Source: DYHD01 sp964411065
Lineage (GTDB): Bacteria; Nitrospirota; Thermodesulfovibrionia; Thermodesulfovibrionales; Dissulfurispiraceae
Assembly: GCA_964411065.1 (NCBI GenBank)
Contig: CAYPJO010000049.1
Coordinates: 1-13,707, forward strand
Reading direction: 5' to 3'
DNA length: 13,707 nt
Made by a program: the position numbers and the translations under genes. The notes below the pieces were generated by a model. The model had not been told where the DNA came from, ran no database searches, and saw nothing but the letters and a program-made list of their open reading frames with translations. This document shows positions 1 through 6,042 of the stretch, piece by piece (within the stretch, counting starts at the first letter, position 1; each line of letters starts with the position of its first letter).

Positions 1-1
1 C

Positions 2-130
2 TTAAGGGATACAAACACAAACCAATACCTAATCTTCTTGGGTAAGTTACAGGTTAAAGAGATACTTGCGATGAGGATTGAATCAAATGATGTAAAAAAT
101 GTTTTAAATTACAGAGTCTGGCAATGGTAG
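2..130 (+). CDS. 3' end of an unrecognised coding frame (truncated by window edge)
   Basis: The frame is open from the left edge to a TAG stop at 128-130 and encodes about 42 residues ending in NYRVWQW. The residues look protein-like: a hydrophobic stretch (YLIFLGKLQ) is followed by an amphipathic, charged tail. An internal ATG at 71 would give only 19 residues, so this is more likely the C-terminus of a longer protein beginning outside the window. I do not recognise the family. It lies directly beside the transposase remnant at 148-324, so the frame could itself be disrupted. A chance open frame is a real alternative, because it is short and AT-rich. Confidence 0.3.
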   Translation, partial: LRDTNTNQYLIFLGKLQVKEILAMRIESNDVKNVLNYRVWQW

Positions 131-147
131 AGAATGCTTAAAAGAAT

Positions 148-324
148 TTACAAAGCTTTTTTAGCAATATTTGCAAACTTTTCGGGAGGCGTTGTATATT
201 TACACAATTTTAGAGGATAGTCTCCCTTCATAAATCCATCAAACATTATCAATCCTGCCGTCGCCGTTACCTCATCTTCTGCCCTCTCTATAAAGTTGCA
301 TTCTAATAGCTTTTTTCTTATCAT
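148..324 (-). pseudogene. Internally deleted transposase remnant, possibly IS1380 family
   Basis: A 58-residue minus-strand frame starts at an ATG (324-322) with a good ribosome site, GGGAG, 8 bases upstream. The first ~33 residues, with EVTATAGLIMFDGFMK at about 17-32, resemble the conserved N-terminus of IS1380-type transposases, where an acidic residue plus a T-x-x-x-GL-(hydrophobic) motif precedes the first helix. The last ~20 residues (PLKLCKYTTPPEKFANIAKKAL) look like a basic transposase C-terminus. The whole catalytic DDE core is missing, which suggests an in-frame internal deletion of a gene normally more than 400 codons long. I see no convincing pair of terminal inverted repeats or target duplication. 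The family assignment comes from memory of the motif and is tentative. The frame could instead be a small hypothetical gene, since it keeps a good start signal. Confidence 0.4.
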
Positions 325-614
325 TATCTTACTCCCTTCTTTGGTTTTTAACCATTGTGGTTATGTTTTATATCACCTAAAACCTTTTAACAAGAAGGGG
401 GGTTACTATTTTTGAAGGGTTCTATGTCTATTTTGCAGAGTAAGGTATAATAATATAATCTAGATAAAATGTTTATAATACGGATAGACTTAATAATTAA
501 ATAATTATTGGATGTCACCGAATAGAGAGTAAACTATATATAAAATAGATTAGGACCCTAAATTGGAGATAATCTTTGGGACTTTTTTGATGTTATACTT
601 TTTCAGGAGGGATT
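325..614. other. AT-rich intergenic region upstream of paaK
   Basis: No coding frame of useful length is seen. It holds two overlapping -10-like hexamers (TATAAT at 446-451 and 454-459), the second with a weak TTTGCA about 16 bases upstream, and another TATAAT at 474-479. An inverted repeat lies at 492-509. A weak bulged hairpin (CCC-T-AAA at 556-562 against TTTGGG at 575-580) precedes a T-run at 583-588. A TTATACT box (593-599) sits just before the paaK ribosome site. Transcription may therefore start far upstream and give a leader of roughly 150 bases, or start close to the gene. The sequence alone does not decide. Confidence 0.4.
492..509. promoter_or_regulatory. Inverted repeat upstream of paaK, possible operator
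   Basis: Seven-base arms AATAATT (492-498) and AATTATT (503-509) flank AAAT and are followed by GGATG. This closely resembles the palindrome between cooS and lexA at 4093-4111, where AATAATTG and CAATTATT flank TAG and are followed by GATG. The site lies 106 bases before the paaK start. Because the arms are pure A/T in an AT-rich gap, coincidence is quite possible. Confidence 0.25.
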
Positions 615-1913
615 ATGTATTGGGAAGCAGTCTATGAGTGTATGAATAGAGAGGGAATTGAACAAATCCAATTAGAAAGACTACAGGCAAATCTTTTAAG
701 AGTCTACATGAATGTCCCTTTTTATAGAAAAAAGTTCGACGAATTAAAGATTGATCCTGATAATTTCCGCTCACTGGAAGACCTAAAGAGATTACCCTTC
801 ACCACTAAAGAAGACCTGAGAGATAGTTATCCCTATGGTTTTTTTGCAGTTCCCTTAAGAGAGGTAGTTAGACTCCAGACATCCTCTGGAACCACTGGAA
901 TGCCTACTGTCGTAGGATACACAAAGAATGACATAAAAATATGGTCAAATCTAGTCGCAAGAATTCTAACTGCTGGAGGAGTCACTCAGAGCGATATAGT
1001 CCAGATTGCTTTTGATTACGGACTATTTACAGGAGCTCTAGGACTTCATTATGGAGCAGAACGTATTGGAGCATCCGTTATCCCGATATCGAGTGCAAAT
1101 CCACAAAAACAGGTAAAGATAATGAAAGATTTTAAAACGACTGCCCTCGTCTGCACTCCGAGTTTTGCTCTCATGATGGCTGATGCAATAAAAACAATGG
1201 ATATAAATGTGAACTCTCTTTCCCTTAAGTACGGACTTTTTGGAGCTGAACAATGGTCAGAAGCCATGAGACAGGAATTACAAGAAAGGCTTAAAATAAT
1301 AGCAACCGATAACTATGGACTTAGTGAAGTCGTCGGGCCTGGTGTTGCAGGTGAGTGCCTTGAGAGGAAGGGGCTTCACATAAATGAAGACCACTTTTTA
1401 GTTGAAGTTATTAACCCCGAAACTCTTGAGACAGTCCCGGATGGTACAACTGGCGAGCTCGTGATAACTACCCTTACTCGTGAGGCTATGCCAGTTATAA
1501 GATATAGAACGAGAGATCTCACAAGTCTTCTTTCGGAACCATGTCCCTGTGGTAGGAGCTTCAAAAGGATTAATAGGATTATCGGTAGAACTGATGACAT
1601 GATTAAAATAAGAGGAGTAAATGTCTTTCCATCTCAAATTGAAGCGATTCTATTTGAAATTGAAGGAACTGAACCCCATTATCAGATACATATAGATAGA
1701 AAGGGCTCAGAAGATCAGCTTAAAGTGCTTGTAGAGGTTTCTGAATCAATCTTTTTTGATCAAATAAAAAAACAAAAAGAACTTCTTGAAAATATAAAAA
1801 AGAGGCTTTATTCTGAACTTGGTATATCAGTCGAGGTAAAGCTTGTAGAGAAAAATACTTTAAGAGGAACAGAAGGAAAGGTTAAAAAAATTATTGACAA
1901 TAGAAAGATTTGA
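615..1913 (+). CDS. paaK: Phenylacetate-CoA ligase-like AMP-forming acyl/aryl-CoA synthetase
   Basis: This is an ANL-superfamily enzyme that activates an aryl acid, classically phenylacetate, with ATP to an acyl-adenylate and then the CoA thioester; it is cytoplasmic. The 432-residue length and N-terminus (W near residue 3, then IEQIQLERL) match the PaaK family. Visible motifs are the P-loop SSGTTG at 90-95, DNYGLSE at 232-238, the YRTRD aspartate at 297-301, the conserved PCPCG at 309-313, the hinge/A8 stretch GRTDDMIKIRG at 324-334, and the C-terminal catalytic lysine in TEGKVKK, about 422. The ATG at 615 has a strong AGGAGGG only 3-4 bases upstream. In anaerobes such enzymes often sit beside indolepyruvate ferredoxin oxidoreductase genes, which supply arylacetates; none is present here, so the true substrate is open. 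The gene stands alone and converges on cooS. Confidence 0.85.
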   Translation: MYWEAVYECMNREGIEQIQLERLQANLLRVYMNVPFYRKKFDELKIDPDNFRSLEDLKRLPFTTKEDLRDSYPYGFFAVPLREVVRLQTSSGTTGMPTVVGYTKNDIKIWSNLVARILTAGGVTQSDIVQIAFDYGLFTGALGLHYGAERIGASVIPISSANPQKQVKIMKDFKTTALVCTPSFALMMADAIKTMDINVNSLSLKYGLFGAEQWSEAMRQELQERLKIIATDNYGLSEVVGPGVAGECLERKGLHINEDHFLVEVINPETLETVPDGTTGELVITTLTREAMPVIRYRTRDLTSLLSEPCPCGRSFKRINRIIGRTDDMIKIRGVNVFPSQIEAILFEIEGTEPHYQIHIDRKGSEDQLKVLVEVSESIFFDQIKKQKELLENIKKRLYSELGISVEVKLVEKNTLRGTEGKVKKIIDNRKI

Positions 1914-1948
1914 AAAATAAAGCCTCTCTCATTCACTTAAACTAAAAA

Positions 1949-1982
1949 CTCCCGCTCCTTGATATCTATTAAGGAACGGGAG
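1949..1982 (-). terminator. Intrinsic terminator of cooS (between convergent genes)
   Basis: The inverted repeat has 12-base arms (1949-1960 and 1971-1982) and a 10-base loop. The single non-complementary position is a C/A mismatch in plus-strand RNA but a G-U wobble in minus-strand RNA. Reading the minus strand, the hairpin is followed at once by TTTTTAGTTT. Both facts mark it as the cooS terminator, about 90 bases past the cooS stop. It may also stop paaK transcripts, but the plus-strand side lacks a good T-run. Confidence 0.85.
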
Positions 1983-2073
1983 AACCCTTTATTAATGGCT
2001 ATTAGAAGGTTGATGAGATCTTAATAAGCATTTTACCTATCTTTATCTAAATGAAAAGTGAGAATTTATGTTG

Positions 2074-3972
2074 CTATACTGTAATTCGAGAGTCCAGCCC
2101 AAGCTTTGCTCTTTTAGCCTCTATGTGTTTTATTATCAAATCTGCGGCTTTCTCAGGGTCAGGCTCGACGACAAAATGAGCTTTGAAAACATTCTCTAAA
2201 CCATTAAGAGCCATATCAACAATATTTTTAGACCCTGTTATTGGGGGAGTTGGACCAAGAAAAGTTGTAACTCCGCTAGCGACAGCGTAGAGGGCGATAG
2301 TGACAGCTTTTTCTGAGTACCACTCAGGCGCTGAAGCAGCGATCGGCAGATCAGAAATATCTGTACCAAGGTAGTTAGCAATAGCAGATGCCAATACCAA
2401 AATTCTTGAGTTATCTACACAAGAGCCCAGGTGTAAAACAGGAGGTATACCTAACGCTAAACACAGCTCTTTCAAACCAGGTCCAGCTAATAGAGCAGCC
2501 TGCGGAATCTTTAATCCATCCTTAGCAGTTGCCACCGCTGCACAGCCAGTATCCACTACGAGTATGTCATTAGCTATTAATTTTCTCACTAAAGCTCTAT
2601 GGCCACTATCCTGCTTGATTCTGGGATTGTTACATCCTACAACACCAACAGCTCCTCTAATTTTACCAGCTTTAATGGCATCAACTAGGGGCGCTATACT
2701 TCCACCTAAGGCTTTAATAATGGCTTCAATTGAAAAACCAGTAAGTTGCTTTAAAGGTTTTTCAGGAATTAAAACCCTCTCTTTGATTCTGTTCTTAAAA
2801 TTCCTAATAGCTGTCTCTACCAAGTATTCCGCTTTTTCTAAAGCATTCTCAGGAGTAATCTCTACATGCTCAGCGCCAGGGAATTTGGCTTTTGAGCTTG
2901 TTGAAAACATCTTAGTGTGATAACATTGAGCGACTTTGCTCAATGAGGGCATAACGCATTGGTAATCAACTATAAGGGCTTCTACAGCTCCAGTGACAAG
3001 AGCCAATTCAGTCATGAGATGGTTTCCAGCCATCGGAATACCCTTTCGCATTAAAACTTCGTTGCCGGTACAACATACCCCTGCAAGGTTGATTCCGGAA
3101 GCACCATATTCTTTTGCGAGGGATAACAACCTTGGATTTTGAGAGGCATTAAAAATCATTTCTGATACTACTGGATTATGACCATGGAGTATTATATTAA
3201 CTTCGTCATGCTTAAGAACTCCAAGGTTAACCTCGCTTTCCTTAGGTTCAGGTATACCGAAAATCACATCAGAGAGATCTGTGCCGATCATTGATCCGCC
3301 CCACCCATCGGCAAGAGCATTTCTGGCTGCTTGTAAAAGTAAAGATACCCAATCATTATCTACGCCCATATGTGTTCTATGAAGAGATTCAGAGGTCTCT
3401 CTATCAATTCCTCGGGGCACCACACCCAATTTTTTCCATATTTCTAATCGTGAAGTTGGAACTCTATTTACCATTCTAATTGCATCTAACCGAGTACCAA
3501 AATCTTCCTCCATAAGATAAGCTAAATTTCTTGCTATTTCTAAGTCGCTTTTACCTTCACAGTCTATTCCATACTCTTTAGCAAGAGTGCGTAGCTTTTC
3601 AGGTTCTTTAATGGTGTATCCACTGGCTTTCCCTTCTCCTACTTTTTTAAGAACCTCTACAAGATCTCTTCCATGGTCTGAATGGGATGCTGCTCCAGCT
3701 GCGACCATGCGAACAAAATTGCGGGCAACCATAATGTCTGCATCAGCACCACATACACCTCTTTTACCTTCAGGCTCCTTTGGATTGATTCTACATGGAC
3801 CCATCATACAGATTCTACAGCTCAAACCTGCCTCGCAAAAGTTACAATGTTTGGATTGTGTCTGATACCGATCCCAGACTATTTCTACATTTTCTTTCCT
3901 TGCTTTTTCAATCATTGCCAGACCATCAGTCGTTACTGTAAGATCTCTTGGTTCTAAAGCTTCTGCTTTCAT
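2074..3972 (-). CDS. cooS: Anaerobic Ni-Fe carbon monoxide dehydrogenase catalytic subunit
   Basis: This enzyme interconverts CO and CO2 (CO + H2O to CO2 + 2 electrons + 2 H+) as a cytoplasmic homodimer. The 632-residue length is normal. Aligned from memory to Carboxydothermus CODH-II, the C-cluster ligands are all present: HGHNP (263-267), CC (300-301), C339, C447, C477 and C518, plus the acid-base lysine K555 (EKAV). The B-cluster cysteines C52, C55, C60 and C74 are intact. The D-cluster cysteines are C43 and C46 (CX2C), with Ser51 in place of the usual second cysteine. The start is supported by a strong AGGAGG at 3979-3984, six bases before the ATG. The gene is monocistronic with its own terminator. 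No cooF, cooC, cooA, hydrogenase or acetyl-CoA synthase genes are in view, so electron acceptor and maturation factors must be encoded elsewhere. It appears catalytically complete. Confidence 0.96.
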   Translation of the reverse strand: MKAEALEPRDLTVTTDGLAMIEKARKENVEIVWDRYQTQSKHCNFCEAGLSCRICMMGPCRINPKEPEGKRGVCGADADIMVARNFVRMVAAGAASHSDHGRDLVEVLKKVGEGKASGYTIKEPEKLRTLAKEYGIDCEGKSDLEIARNLAYLMEEDFGTRLDAIRMVNRVPTSRLEIWKKLGVVPRGIDRETSESLHRTHMGVDNDWVSLLLQAARNALADGWGGSMIGTDLSDVIFGIPEPKESEVNLGVLKHDEVNIILHGHNPVVSEMIFNASQNPRLLSLAKEYGASGINLAGVCCTGNEVLMRKGIPMAGNHLMTELALVTGAVEALIVDYQCVMPSLSKVAQCYHTKMFSTSSKAKFPGAEHVEITPENALEKAEYLVETAIRNFKNRIKERVLIPEKPLKQLTGFSIEAIIKALGGSIAPLVDAIKAGKIRGAVGVVGCNNPRIKQDSGHRALVRKLIANDILVVDTGCAAVATAKDGLKIPQAALLAGPGLKELCLALGIPPVLHLGSCVDNSRILVLASAIANYLGTDISDLPIAASAPEWYSEKAVTIALYAVASGVTTFLGPTPPITGSKNIVDMALNGLENVFKAHFVVEPDPEKAADLIIKHIEAKRAKLGLDSRITV

Positions 3973-3978
3973 TTTTTT

Positions 3979-3984
3979 CCTCCT
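3979..3984 (-). promoter_or_regulatory. Strong ribosome binding site of cooS
   Basis: A perfect AGGAGG on the minus strand lies six A residues before the cooS ATG. It fixes the start and contrasts with the divergent lexA, which has no recognisable Shine-Dalgarno sequence. Confidence 0.8.
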
Positions 3985-4092
3985 GTGAAAAAAATATTCT
4001 AAACATTTAAGGTTAAGAGTTTTTTGTTTTTATTCTTTTCATCATTACTAATTGTAACCGAATTATAGGAAATCTCTACAACTTAGAGTTAT

Positions 4093-4111
4093 AATAATTG
4101 TAGCAATTATT
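4093..4111. promoter_or_regulatory. Perfect 19-bp palindrome, candidate operator between cooS and lexA
   Basis: Eight-base arms AATAATTG (4093-4100) and CAATTATT (4104-4111) flank TAG without mismatch. The right arm overlaps the candidate lexA -35 (TTGATG, 4110-4115). A related sequence lies 46 bases to the left at 4049-4066, sharing TAATTGTA and AATTAT in the same order. LexA usually represses itself, so this is the best local candidate for a LexA operator. It does not look like the SOS boxes I know (CTGT-N8-ACAG, or GAAC-N4-GTTC). A different regulator, including one acting on cooS, is equally possible. Confidence 0.45.
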
Positions 4112-4140
4112 GATGTATTTTATATAGAAAATTTTATACT
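4110..4140 (+). promoter_or_regulatory. Candidate lexA promoter
   Basis: TTGATG (4110-4115) and TATACT (4135-4140) are spaced 19 bases apart, or 18 to the overlapping TTATAC. Transcription would start about 20 bases before the lexA ATG, giving a very short leader. That fits the missing Shine-Dalgarno sequence. The -35 overlaps the palindrome at 4093-4111. Confidence 0.4.
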
Positions 4141-4145
4141 TTCAA
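4117..4145 (-). promoter_or_regulatory. Candidate cooS promoter overlapping the lexA promoter
   Basis: On the minus strand, TTGAAA (4145-4140) and TAAAAT (4122-4117) are exactly 17 bases apart. This would give cooS a leader of about 135-140 bases that runs through the palindrome. A competing -10, TATAAT on the minus strand at 4067-4062, is nearer the gene but has no good -35. If the first is used, cooS and lexA promoters overlap and could compete. Confidence 0.3.
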
Positions 4146-4165
4146 CTTAAAAAATATTCATTCTT

Positions 4166-4765
4166 ATGAAATCCCTAACAAAAAAACAAAGGGAAGTATT
4201 TGAATTTCTTAAAGCCTATGTCACTAAACACGGCTACCCTCCTACCTATAGGGAGATTGCAAGTCACTTTGGGTTTCTCTGGACAGCTTCGAAGGGACAT
4301 CTAAAGGCTCTTGAAAAAAAGGGGTTTATAAGATTAAATCCTTCAAAATCAAGAGGTATCGAGATAATGGATCTTAGAATTTCAGAAAGCCAATTCATTC
4401 CAGTGGTTGGCAGGATAAAAGCAGGTGAGCCAGGGCTTGCGTTGGAGGAAATAGAGTTTTATATTAGTGTTGATAGAACACTTTTTAATTTTGATGCCAT
4501 TTTCTGCCTTAGGGTCCAAGGCGATAGTATGATTGGAGCTGGCATCTTTGATGGAGATTTTGTTATAGTTAAACCCCAACCTACTTTAGAACATGGGGAG
4601 ATAGGAGTCTTCTTAGTAGATCAAGAAGCCACAATTAAGAGGGTTCTCTTTGGCAATAATAAAATAACCCTAAAGCCAGAGAACCCTGAAATGGAAGCCA
4701 AAAATTATGACCCTTCGGAGATAATAGTAATTGGAAAGGTGGTTGGTTTGCTCCGCAAGTTTTGA
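4166..4765 (+). CDS. lexA: LexA SOS-response repressor
   Basis: LexA represses DNA-damage genes and cleaves itself when RecA filaments form on single-stranded DNA. The 199-residue protein has a winged helix-turn-helix at about 1-68 (LTKKQREVFEFLKAY; YPPTYREIASHFG; HLKALEKKGFI). The Ala86-Gly87 cleavage bond lies in IKAGEPG. The S24-type peptidase fold has catalytic Ser121 (GDSM) and Lys158 (ATIKR). All residues needed for self-cleavage are present. The recognition-helix segment FLWTASKGHLKAL (37-49) differs from the familiar SSPSTVHRHLKAL and RSPNAAEEHLKAL types, so operator specificity may be unusual. There is no clear Shine-Dalgarno sequence before the ATG. It diverges from cooS and lies 54 bases before kpsF with no obvious terminator, so co-transcription with kpsF is likely. 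Confidence 0.95.
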   Translation: MKSLTKKQREVFEFLKAYVTKHGYPPTYREIASHFGFLWTASKGHLKALEKKGFIRLNPSKSRGIEIMDLRISESQFIPVVGRIKAGEPGLALEEIEFYISVDRTLFNFDAIFCLRVQGDSMIGAGIFDGDFVIVKPQPTLEHGEIGVFLVDQEATIKRVLFGNNKITLKPENPEMEAKNYDPSEIIVIGKVVGLLRKF

Positions 4766-4819
4766 GCTTTGATAAAGATTAATTAGAGATTTAGTTTTTA
4801 CTGAAACATACACTGAAAA

Positions 4820-5788
4820 ATGGACGAAATAATAAATATAGCGAAAAGAGTTCTACAAATAGAATCTGAAGCTGTTTTAAATCTTATAGATAGATTAAAC
4901 CATAATTTTGAGAAAGCCGTTGACTTAATTTTAGAAACGAAAGGCAGAGTCGTAGTTACAGGTATGGGCAAATCAGGACTTGTTGGTAAAAAGATTGCTG
5001 CAACGCTGGCTTCCACAGGAACACCTGCTTTTTTTCTTCACCCGGCAGAGGCAGGACATGGCGACCTTGGGATGGTCACCTCAAGGGACACTATATTAGC
5101 CCTGTCTAACAGTGGAGAGACTGAGGAAATAGTCTCCCTAATTCCCTTCTTCAAGCGTTTTAATGTAACTATTATATCAATGACAGGAAATCCCAACTCT
5201 ACCTTGGCAAGGAATTCAGATATATATCTTGATATTGCTGTAAAAGAAGAAGCTTGTCCCTTTGGTTTAGTTCCTACAGCATCTACAACTGCTGCCATCG
5301 CTATGGGTGACGCTCTTGCTGTTGCAATATTGACTAAAAAAGGCTTTAAAGTAGAAGATTTTGCTAATTACCATCCTGGTGGAAGTATAGGTAAAAAATT
5401 ATTGATTAAGGTTAAGGATCTTATGGCAACAGGTGACGCCGTCCCCATTATAACAAAATACATGAACATGACTCAGGCAATTATCGAGATTTCTTCAAAA
5501 AGATTGGGAATTACTATTGTTACTGATGATAATAAAAGAATACTTGGCGTTATTACGGATGGTGACTTAAGAAGAGGTATAGAAAAATATGGTAAAAAAT
5601 TTTTTGATATGATGCCTGTTGATATAATGACTAAGAATCCAAAAACTATCTCTGAAGAAGAGCTTGCCGCGAAAGCACTGGCTTTGATGGAAAAATACTC
5701 TATAACATCTCTTATTGTTCCTGATGAGGAGAATAAAGCAAAAGGTATAATTCATATACACGATATATTGAAGAAAGGGATTGCCTAA
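4820..5788 (+). CDS. kpsF/kdsD: Arabinose-5-phosphate isomerase (SIS + two CBS domains)
   Basis: This enzyme interconverts D-ribulose-5-phosphate and D-arabinose-5-phosphate, the first step of Kdo synthesis for LPS inner core or capsule. The 322-residue length is standard. A SIS domain at about 30-180 shows GMGKSG (48-53), SNSGET (96-101), HPAEAGHGDLG (74-84) and the conserved HPGGSIGK (185-192). Two CBS domains follow, at roughly 198-258 and 266-320. The start ATG lacks a strong ribosome site, but the first residues fit the family. Its presence argues for a Gram-negative envelope. The usual Kdo neighbours (kdsA, kdsB, kdsC, lpt genes) are absent here; lexA is upstream. KdsD, KpsF and GutQ cannot be told apart from sequence alone. 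Confidence 0.92.
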   Translation: MDEIINIAKRVLQIESEAVLNLIDRLNHNFEKAVDLILETKGRVVVTGMGKSGLVGKKIAATLASTGTPAFFLHPAEAGHGDLGMVTSRDTILALSNSGETEEIVSLIPFFKRFNVTIISMTGNPNSTLARNSDIYLDIAVKEEACPFGLVPTASTTAAIAMGDALAVAILTKKGFKVEDFANYHPGGSIGKKLLIKVKDLMATGDAVPIITKYMNMTQAIIEISSKRLGITIVTDDNKRILGVITDGDLRRGIEKYGKKFFDMMPVDIMTKNPKTISEEELAAKALALMEKYSITSLIVPDEENKAKGIIHIHDILKKGIA

Positions 5789-6025
5789 AAATAGAGGTAG
5801 TCAAGAATATAAATTTCTTTTTGAATCTCTCCAAATATGCTTATCTTCAATGATAAATAATATTAGTTCTACCTATTTATAGGGCTCTTTTAGAGAATTT
5901 TGTTTTGCGAGTCATAAAAAAGAGTAGGTGCTTTTTAGATATGTAACCGCAAAGATCATATATTATTAAAAACGTTTCCCCTGACTCCAAACACCGTTAA
6001 ATTAAATAAATCTATGTATAAGTGT

Positions 6026-6031
6026 TATAAT
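6026..6031 (+). promoter_or_regulatory. -10 box for the two-component operon
   Basis: A consensus TATAAT lies 12 bases before the kinase ATG (6043), with a weak TTAAAT (6002-6007) 18 bases upstream. The predicted transcript would start about 5 bases before the ATG, so translation would be nearly leaderless. This matches the lack of any Shine-Dalgarno sequence there. Confidence 0.4.
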
Positions 6032-6042
6032 AAACTTTGATA

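Noticed and set aside
136..392. Possible terminal inverted repeats of the transposase remnant (TTAAAAG..TTTA on the left against a similar complement near 385-392)
   Set aside because: The match is short and AT-rich, with no target duplication, so I could not support element ends.
563..580. Sigma54-like -24/-12 element (TTGGAG ... TTTGGG) upstream of paaK
   Set aside because: The conserved GG and GC would be one base too far apart, the GC is absent and the -24 lacks GGCAC.
2564..2920. 118-codon plus-strand open frame inside cooS
   Set aside because: It is antisense to well-conserved CODH codons. It has no ribosome site worth noting and no recognisable protein features.
5038..5298. 86-codon minus-strand open frame inside kpsF
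   Set aside because: It is a shadow of the SIS domain coding sequence; nothing supports translation.
5872..5895. Short inverted repeats after kpsF (CCTAT-TT-ATAGG; CTCT-TTT-AGAG)
   Set aside because: Stems of 4-5 bases with tiny loops are expected by chance in this AT-rich gap. They are too weak to call a terminator.
6037..6042. In-frame TTG start two codons before the kinase ATG
   Set aside because: It adds only two residues, has no Shine-Dalgarno sequence, and an ATG follows directly.
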